Source: Synanceia verrucosa (lineage: Eukaryota; Chordata; Actinopteri; Perciformes; Synanceiidae). From it: 64,000 nt of DNA. Positions 21,535-34,443 of the stretch are shown piece after piece. The translations under genes and the position numbers were made by a program. Where the stretch lies: NCBI GenBank assembly GCA_029721515.1, contig CM056550.1:28120619-28184618 (forward strand), in the 5' to 3' direction. The first letter of the stretch is position 1. Each line of letters opens with the position of its first letter. The notes under the pieces are model-generated. The model searched no databases. It had not been told where the DNA came from and worked only from the letters and a program-made list of their open reading frames with translations.

Positions 21535-21830
21535 GAAGGGGTACTCAGTGAAGTGGTGGAAACGGGCCGGCCCGTATATCTCCCAGTAATTGACGGCGTT
21601 CGAGCCCTGTACAGAGTTCAGCGCCAGGAGAGACGGTGTTATCCCAGGTTCTCCTCAGGCTCCTCCACTGCTCCTTTCTCTGCAGCCGTCTGCGGCTGCT
21701 CAGCCAGAAAAGAGGCCTTTCATTTGAAACGCTGCTGCTTTATATGGCTCTCTGGTGCCAGCAGCATCATTAGGATTTTAGGAGTGGCACTTACCACATG
21801 AACAGCCAGGCCCTTACCCAACGAATATTG
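21535..21830. promoter_or_regulatory. GC-rich unique block, function unknown
   Basis: This stretch is moderately GC-rich and not repetitive, with CpGs (GGGCCGGCCCG at 21,568) and a TTTATATGG element near 21,740. A 157-codon plus-strand frame (21,328-21,801) crosses it but has no recognisable domain, and its composition looks non-coding. Possible enhancer or lncRNA exon. Confidence 0.2.
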
Positions 21831-21959
21831 GGATTATTCCTGACTTTTTATTGCTGTGTTGATTTATTACAGACAGTGACAGAATAGACAGCAGCCTAAA
21901 TGTCCTCAGCACATCGCCTTGTATTATACAGACTTCAAAAAAAAAAAAAAAAAGAAAAT

Positions 21960-23892
21960 ACTAAATGTTTGTTTCTTGAGATGCACTTACAGTGCTCTGT
22001 GCTCAGAAAGTAAGAGGAAATTTCCCACCCGCAAAAGGAGTACATAGTTGACAAGAAACAGACAGCGAGGTGAAAAAAGTGTGGAGGTCTGGGGTGGACA
22101 GCGCGCCACTTTGGCTTTCAGCTCTGTTGACCATTTCCAAATCCTGTACGAGAAATTGACATTTTCTCACAGTCTCTCATGAGTCTTTTGTGAATATTGC
22201 CACATGGAGGCGCAGAATGCTGTAGGATCGACAGAGGAGGTGAACATGGAGTTTTCCAAGTCGATTTAAACAACAGAACTGAACTGAAATTTGTCTAACT
22301 GCTTTTTGGTTGATGTTGATTTTGGTTTTTAAGCATTTTGTAAGATATCCACCTCTGAGTTTGCTGCTGATATACAAATACAATGGAGGTAAATGAAAAT
22401 AAAAAATAAAAAAAAATTCCCATAAAAATCCTCTCATAAACTACTTTCTACCTAAAAAAGAAAGTATGCAAACAGTTTGTGAGGGCTGTGGATTGACAGG
22501 AATTGTCCAGGTGACCAGGTTTTTTTTTCCTTGACACTCTGTTGTTGAAAATTATGAACTGAAATTAAATGAATGTGTGTTTTTAAACGTGTGAGCACAG
22601 AAAACCTCTAATTTGTCATGTCGGAGAAGGATATTTCAAAACATGCAGTAAAAGAAAGGCAAACTATCCGCATGAGATACCATTCGACTTATAAGTGAGA
22701 AACTAGTCGTTTATAATTTAACTGAAATTATGAAGTATAGTTATTCTCTGAGGGTGTCCAGCCTGAAAGAGAAGGAAAAAACTCAAGCAAAGTTCAAAGA
22801 TCACAACTTTGAGTACGTTAGCATCTCACCATCTCTTGCTTTTTTCTTCTTTCTTTTACCACTTGTGTGTGTGTGTGTGTGTGTGTGTGTTTAAACATTC
22901 AGATTCCCCCAATAAACAGGAAAGCACTCCTCAATCCCAGCAAATAAGGCACATTCACAGGCGTTCACTTGTCGGCACACATTATGGACTGTGTTCACAG
23001 TTATGGACGTTATCTCGGTCCAGCAACACACACACTGTGCACTGTGAATTGCACTTGTGACGATTATTATAAGGGCTTTAATTTTACAGTTTTGCGAGGC
23101 TCACACACTCATCCAGTCTTTACATAGTTTTCCACATTCCTCCCATTTCATTTTTTTTTTCTTGAAGGATATATTATCCCTCTCCCCTCTCTCCCTTTTC
23201 ACATGCCTTCTCCGCCTCTACTTGTTCTCTCTTCCTCCTCCTTTTCTTCTGTTCTCATCAAAATTCAGCTGTGTAATTCCCTCTCCGAGGACACCATTGA
23301 TCTCTCCCTTCCTGCACGTTTGAGAAACACTGGGCGGGCAAAGGGAGACGGCGAGAGGGGAGAGGAATGACAGAAAGTGAACTGGAGAGAGAAACAGGAA
23401 GCAGAAAGAGAAAGCTGAAAAGGGGAGAGAACAGAGGGGGAAAGGGGGTAAAGAAGAAGGAGAGGAGGAAGGGGGGGAGACAGAGGAGGAGAGCCAGACC
23501 TCCTCTATAGTGGCTGGAGAAGAAAAGACACGGGCTTTCCTCGTGATCGCATCTTCCGCCCCTCTTTTTGAAGCGCAGAGAGACAAGAGAGCAGCTATTT
23601 ACTGGAGCCCACACATAATGGCCACTTTTATTTACTTTCGTCCATTTAGCTTCTGCCAAGGACTCTCTAGTGTGTGGGCCAGAAACAGAAACCCGAGGTG
23701 TTTTACAAAGTACCAGAGTCCCCTCCTCCTCCTCCACCTCCTCCTCCTCTATATGTTCTCTGTTTATTTGCTGATATCTAACTCCAAACCCACCCACAAA
23801 ACAAAAATCCCAACGCTGAGACAGAAAGATATGTATCCCCTCCTCAACATGTGGGCACATTTATACATGACCTGCCTTCATTCGCCCCCAGG

Positions 23893-23959
<67 letters not shown>

Positions 23960-24660
23960 CCCCTGCTCTGACATCAGAAAGGTCAGCAGTCCTATCGGGC
24001 TGCGACGAAGCTGACCCTCTGTCCTGAGGCAAGCCTGCCGACCAAAACGCCGCTCTTCTTCTCCTGGAGTTCACCGCTGACCTTTACAGACTTTCATTGC
24101 TACCAGACTTCAGACAAACTGCAGCTCATCAGGAAAATCAGGCCGGAAAATATTTATGGACTCGACTCTGCTGCTTTTAAATGTGACTTTTCTTCCACAG
24201 AATGATCAGATGTGCCCTTAGAGCAAAAAAGAAAAAATCAAATAGCAAAATTAAAAAAAAGTTTTTGTAAAACTAACCATATAGTAACAATGGAGATAAT
24301 TCTACTTTGACTACTTATAATAATAGCAAAATTATTTGTTTTTGCATTCAGATTTTAGCTCGGTGAATACTTTCTAAATAACTGCCCAATAACTAAAAAA
24401 ATGCTTTGTTTTCCTGTCTGTGATAATGTCTTTTTGAGACAATCCAAAGGATTTCTGTGGGTTTTATTGGCCATAGAAGAAAGGAACTTGTCTCAGCCCT
24501 TTTAATCCTTCAGTGTATCTGGAAATTTTGTGACACGTGATCTTGCGCTGCCTGCTAGTGACGTTGTCAGGATTGTAGCCAAGTTTTTAGGAATACTACA
24601 GCTATAAGAGTAAAGTCTCCCCAAGTCTGTAAAATGTTCCAATTATTTAGTTTGGTATAC
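21960..24660. other. Intergenic, with purine/pyrimidine tracts and long (CA)n(GA)n
   Basis: (GT)n at 22,862-22,890, a long purine-rich tract at 23,340-23,500, and (CA)n at 23,893-23,939 joined to (GA)n up to 23,960. A complex block at 23,510-23,720 has no repeats and could be regulatory. No gene recognised. Confidence 0.7.
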
Positions 24661-24694
24661 TTCATTTATTTGGTTTTATTCATCTTTATTTATC

Positions 24695-24744
24695 TGGATT
24701 TTATGTGTGCATATACATATATGTATATGCACACATAAAATCCA
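24695..24744. repeat. Perfect 50-bp palindrome
   Basis: The 25 bases 24,695-24,719 (TGGATTTTATGTGTGCATAT then ACATA) are the exact reverse complement of 24,720-24,744, with no spacer. It leads into an (AT)n/(CA)n microsatellite cluster. It could extrude as a cruciform. Confidence 0.95.
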
Positions 24745-24759
24745 TATATAAAATCCATA

Positions 24760-24827
24760 CATATATATGTATATACGTATGTATATATACACACACACAC
24801 ACACACACATATGTGTGTGTGTGTGTA

Positions 24828-24909
<82 letters not shown>

Positions 24910-24960
24910 TAAATAAATAATATAAATAAAATAAAATAATAGTGGAACATCATGTATAAG
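24760..24960. repeat. Complex (TA)n/(CA)n/(TG)n microsatellite
   Basis: Alternating TA, CA and TG dinucleotide runs, ending in (AT)n to 24,900. Open frames on both strands here (YIYIYI and THTHTH types) are artefacts of the repeat. Confidence 0.95.
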
Positions 24961-26344
24961 TTTCAATTTCAGCACATTAAAATAAAAAAGAAAAAAAACA
25001 GGAGCCAAGTTGCAAATTTGGACACTATATTAGGCTACATGTAGATGCTATATTACTCTATTTGTTTCCTTCTTTCTTAATTTTATTTTCTGAAATGTTT
25101 AAACTGCTCGTAGAGATCCTACAATCTTGGTACTTTACTGTTCAAAGACGTTAAAATACATAACTAAACGTATTGATCAGGAGACTCTGACATCCAAACA
25201 CTCAGCCTCACTGCAGTAATCAGTGTAATATTGTCGTTCTGTCTGTGATCCTGGATCATAGCTGTGCACTTTCTCACAGACTCGTCAGACTCATTACCTT
25301 GCGAAACAGCATCCGGTGTGTGACTGATTGTCATGCTTGTTTTCTCTGCTCCAAAACGAGAAGCCGTTTTCTCTCTCAAATGAGACTCACAAGGGAAGCC
25401 GATCACAAGACGGAGTGGCCTTTGCGTCTGCTGAAGACACGGTGACGGACGCCCCTCTTGCCCTGCTGCTTGGTGCCTTTAGTCAGGGGCCTCTGAGCCT
25501 CCTGCGTTTAAGAACAAATAAGCTGCCACATAAAGATCATCCCTCATTTCTTCTCCAGTCACTCAGAGCCTCCTGTCACACACACAGAGATGCACCATTA
25601 ATTAAACACACCCAGCCTCCTTTAAGTTTTATTATGAGCTCTCGCTACGTAGCGTTTCCTGCCCATGCACACACTGCACAACAAAACACACACACCCAGC
25701 CCTGCACCAGAGGCGAACATCTGTAAGGGATTTGTACAGTGAGATGATACCCAATAATAAATAATGTGAACATTTGAAACTCATTTCAGTCCCCCTCTGT
25801 GTGACCCCAAACAAGGTCAGAGGAAAGTGCGCGTGTGCTTTTTAAGTGTGTTTGTAGGGAAAAGGAAGAGTGTAACCTGTATTGCCATATTATCCATGCA
25901 TGTCTGTGATATGACGAATCCCAGAATGCCACAGGTGTTCCCAATTCTAGTTTACCGCGGTGACCTCGCCTCACTGTCCCCTCTCTCACCTTTCACCGTT
26001 TCCCCCTCAAAGAAATTAAAAAAACACACTCTCCATCAAATCTCACCTCCTCTGCTGGCTTTTAATCATACGGATCCTTTAATTGGTTCAGTTAATCAGA
26101 CTCAGATGATCCAGGATCAGACCTCAGACCTTCTTCATCAGTGTGTGGTTTGGTATGTGGCCAGCAGGGGAGGCTGTGGCTCATCCTTTGAGATCCTGTT
26201 ACTTCCACCATAACACTAAACCAGCTGATACCTGCTGGTCAGAGGTCAGCAGAGAGCCCTCTGAGAAAAAAAGAAAAAAAAAACACTGGGTGTTCCAGTT
26301 GAGTTGATTCAGAAACAGACAAAAAATCCTGTCGGAACGACGGA

Positions 26345-26485
26345 GAAGGAGGAGAGAAGGAGACGAGGAGGCAAGAGGGAGGCGAGGAGTCACTGTAGCA
26401 GTCAAATTTTATCCTGACGGAGGATGTGACTCCTCATCTGTCCTCCTCCTCCCAGCCTTTGACCTCCCGTCTCCTCCTCCTCTCC
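26345..26485. repeat. Imperfect inverted repeat with GA-rich and CT-rich arms
   Basis: GAGGAGTCAC (26,384-26,393) pairs perfectly with GTGACTCCTC (26,426-26,435). The flanks are GA-rich to the left and CT-rich to the right, so pairing can extend about 40 bp further with interruptions. The inner loop has a further GTCA/TGAC pairing. Confidence 0.7.
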
Positions 26486-26649
26486 TCTTTCACAGGAGGG
26501 CCTGTTGCATATTTAGCTGTTGTCATGGCAGCGGCTGTTTGTTTGCGACCATGACGGGTTCATCTGTTATGTCACCTGACCTCACTCTGAACCCGCGAGC
26601 GCACAATTGTTGCATGATGTCATCTCAAAACAAGACACCTTTTTAAGTG

Positions 26650-26653
26650 AAAG

Positions 26654-26688
<35 letters not shown>

Positions 26689-27040
26689 TGTTTTCTGCCT
26701 GATGTTATAGGTGAGGACGGTGAGAGTGAGAGGTGGCATGTGAGGTGTATGTCAGCTACAAGTGAGGAAAAGGGGGTGAGTAAATCTGACCTGTGACACA
26801 CACACACACACACACGTAGCACACCTTCACATCTGGTTTGACCATCGGTCCCATTTTTCATTGACGTGCCCCTGCTCTAACACACACACACACACACACA
26901 TTAATTCTCCCTGCAGTGCTGCTCCTCACCCCTTTCTCTATCACTGGCAAAGTAAACCCACCATGTGAGCATGATGAATGGGCTATCCTGCACCGGAAGC
27001 ACACGTTAGAAACCCCCTGCCACCAGCCTGCTGCACGCAC

Positions 27041-27094
<54 letters not shown>

Positions 27095-27204
27095 CTAGCG
27101 TTCTCTCTAGTCCACTATCCTCTTTCTCTTCTGTTGACCTCATAAGCCTCCTTCCTTCCTGGTCGACACATCTGCCCTCCCTACACACATACACAAGATC
27201 CTGG

Positions 27205-27236
<32 letters not shown>

Positions 27237-27240
27237 AGAC
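26650..27240. repeat. Cluster of (TG)n and (CA)n microsatellites
   Basis: There are five tracts within 600 bp: (TG)n at 26,655-26,686, (CA)n at 26,797-26,815, 26,880-26,901 and 27,043-27,093, and (GT)n at 27,207-27,237. The unique spacers have no recognisable content. Confidence 0.9.
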
Positions 27241-28336
27241 ACTAATACAGAGTGCATAGTGTCTCATTGATGGCGTCCATTGTCGTGTACACACCTGCGG
27301 GTCGTGCGCTTGTGTGCTTTGTATGAGTAGATGCCTTTAAGTGTAGCCTACACCGTGCTGTCACGTTTGTCGAGGTGGAGGCGAAAGAAAAAACGCAAAT
27401 AAAAGCCACAAATTCAAAAGAAATTCAGATCTATTGTCAAAATATTACGCATGTTTTTTTTGGGGGGGGGGCACAAATAAAATGGCACAAAACTTAAAAG
27501 GTAATCCACACAGCATTATACAGGTTTAGCATTGCAAATTGTCTCTTCTGCAGCTATAGACATCACACGTATAGTTGACCTAAGGGAGTCTGAAACCAGC
27601 CAGGGGAAATGTCGAAACTCCAGGTGGTCCGCAGCCAATTAAATAAAGCATCACTGTGCTGCTTTTTGAAACACTCACCCTCCAGAGAGAGAGAGGCCCT
27701 CTAGATGCAGGTAAAAAAAAAAGAAAGAGAAAAGGACTATTTTTTCCCCACAATGTTGCGGGGAAAAAGGAGAAAGAAGCGAGTTTTATTTGCTGTCAAA
27801 ACATTTGTGGTGGAATTAAACATATGGATGCCACAGGCAAAGTGAGGGCTGGAATATATTAGAGCTGCACGATGTTACACTAACCCTCCAGTATCTTACT
27901 CTGCTCCGAGAGATTAATGGAATAAAGAGGAGCGAAAGGGAGGAGGAGGAGGAGGAGGAGGAGAAAGAGTGAGTGAGTGTGTCTGTCTCTCTCAGGCCAC
28001 TGCAAAATCAATATTTTTCCATGATACACAGCTCTCATTGTTGAGCCGCACACACATCCCTATCAAAAACCTAAATATTAGCGGTCCCGACTTGCCATCT
28101 CACTTCTACGTTAATTAGACACGTCTGTTTGAAATTGTAGTATTTGATTTGTTTATGAATGTGCTCCTGGGGTTTGACGTTTTTATAATAAAAACCAAAC
28201 TGGCTTCGTCATACACTTTAGCTTTTCATACACACTGCTCCTGCAGAGAGTCATTCCTCGCTTTACAGATAATGTTCTGCATCCAGTTCCAACACGCTCA
28301 CATCAGCATGCTGGTGCTGGGTTAAAAAAAAAAAAA

Positions 28337-28406
<70 letters not shown>

Positions 28407-30900
28407 TGTATATATAGGAAATGGAAAGGGAAGCCCATGCTGCATCGATTCTTCTGTTCTATTACGTAAATTAGCTTGTTTCAGCATGTTGGGTTAATTG
28501 GGAAAGGCTTGTATGAGTAAATTTCAGTGTGTACAGAGAGAACAAATAATAAAGGAATAAAGGAGTGTAAAGATACTTTCACTAATGAATAGTGGGCTTG
28601 TTGTTTTTGCCCCCATTTAGAGAGAATTGAACTCTGCGTTGGATGTCTCAAAGGGAATAAAGCCTGATAAGGTAAGAACTCACCAGATACCGTCTTATAT
28701 GTCTTATTTTAATATCTACCCTTTTTCAAGAATGGAAAGAGGCTGATCACATAAACTCAATATATAAATCATCATTGTGGTTTCCACTCCTCCTTCGGGG
28801 GCCCTATACAAGCTCACATACCTGACATCAGAGTTATACCACTGACTGTGATATTTGCTATGAACGTGAGTCATAAAAAGAGTTTCAGCAGTTTGGACCT
28901 GCTACGTGTTTACACACTCGCCAGGACATCAGGTGATTTAAATGAATGTAGATCGTTTATATGCCGTGGTGTGGAGTCACATGTAACCTATGGTTATTCA
29001 TGTTTTTTAATACAGTGGATTAATTATTGTTTTTTTATCATGTGAAACTCTGGAGGTTTTGAGGTTCTGAGCAACATTTAGGTGTGAAACTTTAATTTGA
29101 GCTTTTATCTGATTAAAACAACGAGAGGAGAGAAAGTGATTGATTAAACTAGATTTATACAGCATGGAGTTTTTTCCCTTTCTGTTGCTGTGTTCTTAAA
29201 CAGGTTTATGAATAAAGTTATATGTTTTGAGTTGAAAATTGGCCAATATTTCAATCAACATATATGGCATCATATGAACAATCTATAATATGTAACAATG
29301 GGTTGTTTTGACCCAGTGTTGGGGTTATTATTCATATAACTGTATAGTCACTGAATCACTGGATTGAGTTGTTCACCCATTATTGCATATGTGCTATATA
29401 CTGACCCACCATGACACTTTTTTTTTTTTTTTTTTTTTAAATCCTGTGGGGGTTTTTTTGTAACAAAAGAATATTTACTTCACTATAAATTTAGACAAAA
29501 ATCACTCACTTCCTTGCTATGTATTTACATCTATGTAAATGTGTCTTGAAGTAAAATGAACACTTTTGAACACTCAAGGATTTTTATTAAATGCACATAT
29601 ACAGGCTCATGACGCAGTTATACAAGACAGGTTAGAATTCAGATATGAAAAGTTTATTTTTGTCTTTCATCTAATCTTTAAACCCTCATGCAGATTTAGA
29701 GATTAAAGAAAGAAACAGGCTTTTGTAACCAGTGTCATTTGAATGAGTGTGTAACAAAAAGTTTGACGGTTTAACGTGCACTTATTTGCAGTCTCACCAC
29801 ATACTTCTGTGGTTTAAAACAAATAAACTACTGTGAATATGTTTTATATAGAAAAAAAATGTTGAAAATAAGTTTGCATGGGTTTTGTTCTCCCTGCTCC
29901 AGAGTCTGCAGGTAAGGACCCTCCCTTCTCGCTCTCTCTCTGTTTGTAATTATTGTTTACACTGTTTACTGCTAAACCGTCTTTTTGCCATGTACTAATT
30001 TCACGCTAGACAGCCACAAAATTATTCAGCATTCTCGTAATATGTGAAAGTCGTAGATGCATTTTTTTTGTATTTTGCAGCAGCCCATCCTCTCTTTTGC
30101 TGGTAACAATATGGCAATTTGGCCCATGTCGCAGTTTGACCTTAAACACACGCTTTTAGAGACAAACCAAGTTATTTGAGTGGGATTTTCCTAACAAAAG
30201 GCACAGACAGACGGTTGCCCCTCCTGGACTAAATTTGGTAAATGTGGGCCTATGCATATTTTACATAACGATTCTGCCTATTATTGCAATATTCAGAGAT
30301 CCTACGGCGTGAGAAAGGCGACCAATTTATCATTCATTGCGGTAAATCGCAGCGGAGACTGCATTTAATTGAGTTTGTATTGTATTTCGTAGCTGGGTGC
30401 CTTTTTGGTATGGGGGGTTTCTCTCTTGGGCCATCCTAGTGTAGAGGGGCTGACAGGGGGGAGGTGGAGGAGGAGAGGGGCCCCCTCCACCTCCTCCTCC
30501 CAGCTCCGCCTCTGTCTTAACAAAAAAAACAAAAAAACAAAATGGGCATCTTTCCTGTAAAGCAGAGCAACAACAGGCTGCATGTTCACATATTGTATTC
30601 TCTAAATATAGCAAAGTGGTTATTTAAGCATTTGCTGGTCAGTTTGAAATGAGGTAAACAACAATGCCCCCCCCCCCCACAAAAAAAACACCAGAAAGTC
30701 CATCTGGTGTTAGGTCATAACCTTGTGTCATTTCCTTATTTAATAGGCCTGCTTTTACGTCAAAATAAATTCAATAACGTTAAGAACTCAGGTTTACTTC
30801 CACATACGTGCGAGTTATATAAGCAGAGCCTTTACATTTGTTTGTTTATTTTTATTGCCAGACTACTGTTTGAATGATCTCATCTGACTCTGTTACATCT
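27241..30900. other. Intergenic, no gene recognised
   Basis: Mostly AT-rich. Contents: (GAG)n at 27,937-27,962, an (AT)n cluster at 28,337-28,398, poly(T) at 29,419-29,438 and poly(C) at 30,667-30,679. GGGTTGTTTTGACCCA (29,300-29,315) resembles the inner repeat of a fish MITE. Confidence 0.65.
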
Positions 30901-31729
30901 CTCTTTATTTGTTAATTTGCGTCTCAATTGTTTGTGCGTCAGTTGCAGAGATGTGCAGATCTGGAGGGTCTGCATGGTTCCTCTCAGAGCTGCACGGCCG
31001 GTAAATCAGCTTTTTTGTCTTCCAGTTTGTAACGTCGACCCGCTGCTTGAGTCACCTCCCAGCTCCGCGCGGACACATCCCAGCATGCCCCGCTGCTGTG
31101 GTCCGTCACAACCCTCTCTGCTCTGCCGACAGGAGTGCGTCTTTTATTTTAATGAAATCTATTTGCAGTTTTGGCGATATTCAAAAGAAGTTATACCAGC
31201 TCACTTTTCGGTTTGCATAATCACATACAAGAAGCTTGTTTGTCTTGCAAATATGTCTAAAATTCAAGTTGAACAATTACGCGCAAGGATCGTCTCACAG
31301 GCAAATAAGCCACAACTGAAAATCTAATAAACTTCAGTGGTTTTACTTTATGGCACAAAGACACGAACAAGAGGACCAGACATTATCTAAAACTCCAACA
31401 CAGTGTGTGTTTCACCTATAGCCCCAAAACAGGATATGCTAATAGAGAATAAACTGCAAAACGGCTTAATTGTTTTATAAACATTTTATTTTAAACGTTT
31501 GTTGCACATATAAAAGGACAAAAATACAGTACACAACTATACAGCTGTCAAATCTCTATTCGGAGGAAATATAATATAGTTAATAAATACTAAAAACTGA
31601 AAAATAAAATAAATAGAAAATAAAAGTAAAGTAAGTATTTCTGTTCTTATTTATTTACGTTGACGTCTTCATTTATTTTTCTTTGACTGTATATTTTCAG
31701 TTAAATTTTTCGAAGCAAAATTATTTGTT

Positions 31730-31776
<47 letters not shown>

Positions 31777-32063
31777 TAGTTTATTTGTGTTATTTAATTA
31801 ATATTTGCTTATTCTAACTCTTTTTCTTTTTGTTATTCTTTAAGATATAAAGATTTAAATATCAAGCACAAATGAATGAAGTGAAGAAAAAAAGCCTTCA
31901 ACCACTGCTGTAAAATGTTAATATCGCGATCCTGTTTGTCTTGTTATTGTTATTATTGCTATTATCGCCTCATCGTGCTGCCACAGAAAAAAAACTGCCC
32001 GTCCTGCTGCAGTCACTTTAAATTAACTTCACCAACACGTTAACTCCTCTCTGACTGCAGCAG

Positions 32064-32114
<51 letters not shown>

Positions 32115-33390
32115 GAAGTCACTGAAGTTAACCCAAACACACACCTAAAATCAAACATGTGTTTATGACCGTTTTCAATAAGGAGGGATCATCAGCAGAC
32201 CCAGGACCAGCTCACTGTGTGTGACGGTGAAACAAGACGAGCGGACTGAAGAAAAACTCAATGTCGCCTTTTGTCAAAAATGTTCAAACCGAATCACGAA
32301 AACGGCGAATAAGATAATAATGATAATATGTTTGCATTTTAATGAGGTGCTGTTGAACGTGCTTTGATGATGGGTAGAAGTAAAAACGTGTTGTTAAAAG
32401 TGAGCAGACCAGCCCTCTCTGTGTTATTATGTAAAGCAGACCTGCTCCTGCAGACACCCTCTCATTTACCTTCTTTTCTCAACAATTTACAAGAAGATCC
32501 AACACTGAACCAGACGACAAGAAACGAGGAGACTTCCCTAAAATCACATCTTTCAGCGAGGGAAAAAAATCGGATGAATACATAGCGTAATAAATATTTA
32601 AAAAAAAAAAAAAAAAAAAACGGTGTCAAAATTTCTCTGGTGAATCTGTTTTGTTTCTCGTAACTAATTTAATTTAATTCAATTCATAAAATATGTTGTA
32701 TAAAGAATTAGATTTTGTGTAAAAATAAAACGGTCAGGGTAATAGCACACACACACACACACACACACACAAAGGCTCTCAACATGGCCCACCCCGCCAC
32801 TGATCGATTCTTATAGGTTTCATTAATTTAGGCTTTTAAATCAACAGAAAACATCCAGAGGAGTTTAAATATTCTATAAATAATATTCTTAATAAATAAT
32901 CCAATATTTCATGAAAATCCAGTCGTATTAGAATCACTGTTAACGTGATATTCTACCGTAAGCCTTTATATGTATTCACATCTATATTTTTAAATATAAA
33001 TTGTATTTTATAAATTTATAAATTATATTATGGCGATATTTTTTACGTCACATAATTATTGCCTTTTCATAATTGACACTGGTTATTGATTTTGTATATT
33101 TCTACAAAATAAAATTCAAATGTTATTGTTATAATATGCAACAATAACATAACACAATAACCATAATCAACAATAATAACAGCAATAATAATAATAATAA
33201 AAAAGAAGAAACAAGAATACTGGGATCACTGGCCTACTAACCTATAGCTCCACGCGCATGTTCTTAATAAGTTTCTAACAAAATAATACAAAAATGTCTC
33301 ACCTTTTTGCAACATAAAACAATAACGTAAAAAAGGAAAATAGGCGGCAGGATGTAGTGTCGTCCACTTTTGCAATTTTTCTCTTCTCCA
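30901..33390. other. Intergenic, AT-rich, with microsatellites
   Basis: A small GC-richer patch lies at 30,940-31,140. (TA)n at 31,735-31,774, (CA)n at 32,067-32,110, poly(A) at 32,599-32,620 and (CA)n at 32,746-32,771. A 136-codon frame at 30,917-31,327 has no recognisable domain and was not called. Confidence 0.65.
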
Positions 33391-33399
33391 GTCCGTCCT

Positions 33400-34023
33400 G
33401 AGGTGAAACACGACACGGCTGCAGCAAAAATAAATCTCATATGCAAAGAATGCTTTTTGAAAATGGCGCCCTGCAGCAAACAGCTCCCTGTCACAGTGGG
33501 GAGGGGCAGGGAGGTGCGTGCCATCTGCGTCAAGTTGCGCGCGATGGGGGCTGTAGCCGTTGCTGCTGAGTCGGTTGTATCTGGATATGAAACCGTCCCC
33601 GGTATAACCCCCCCCCCCACACACACACACACACACACACCGTCAATAGCACGTAGGTACAACCGTCGGAGAGACGCGTCGTGTCGTTACGCACCGCATA
33701 AAAGCGCACTTCTTTGCGATCCGTGGCTCTCCAAGCCTCCCCCCACCCCACCCCCAATCTCCCCTCTCTTCGTGTCTCTCTTCGGAAATACGGCGGCCCT
33801 TTCCCTTCTCCTCCGCGACTTTCACGTGAAAACAATCCACGTACACACGAAGCCTCTTTCGTCCCGTCTCTCATTCTTCGTCCATCCCTGCGCTCCACGG
33901 CGACGTTTGGCGCAGAAACGCAACATTTCCACATCCACACACGTCCACTCACACGCCACCATTCCGCTGCGCAAGCAGCTCGAGTAACCGCGCAGTCTAG
34001 CCAGCAGCTGGAGCTTCCAGGGG

Positions 34024-34060
<37 letters not shown>

Positions 34061-34120
34061 CGGCGGAGCGGCAGCGAGGGAGGAGGAGGAAGGAGGGGGA
34101 AGCCCACGCTGATAGCTGGA
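33400..34120 (+). promoter_or_regulatory. CpG-rich promoter-like island
   Basis: There are many CpGs in an otherwise AT-rich region, an AAAATGGCGCC motif (33,460-33,470; YY1-like) and a TATA-like CATAAAAG at 33,698-33,705. It ends in a (CT)n tract at 34,024-34,056. Its form suggests a transcription start, possibly for a lncRNA or an upstream bahcc1 exon. No protein-coding exon was recognised on either strand. Confidence 0.4.
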
Positions 34121-34129
34121 GGGAGCCCC

Positions 34130-34401
34130 AGCACGTTGAGCTTGCGTGTGTGCGCGCGCACATTATAATCGTTGCTAGGAAATCCTTTCTGTGGTTGTGT
34201 GAGGGAGGATATACAAGCAGGATGAGAAGACTGCTTCAGTAAAAAAAATCGTCCAAAAAAAAAATCAACTTTTATTCTCCTTCAAATATAGATTTCGGCC
34301 TTTTTTTTTAGGTGTGTATGTGTATTATTAGTGTTTGCATGTGCACACTGGAAGTGGAATAAACTGCTTCATCCACAGTGAAGGAATTGATTCAGTGCTA
34401 T

Positions 34402-34443
<42 letters not shown>

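Noticed and set aside
23258..23860. 200-codon minus-strand open frame
   Set aside because: It is produced by a purine-rich tract read as pyrimidines, giving runs of Ser, Leu, Phe and Pro. There is no recognisable domain.
30330..30614. Pro-rich minus-strand open frame
   Set aside because: It comes from a (GGA)n/(CCT)n-rich block. No family match.
33370..33987. 205-codon plus-strand open frame, plus overlapping frames on both strands
   Set aside because: It lies in a CpG island with a (CA)n tract. The frames on both strands are equally long, and none shows a family motif.
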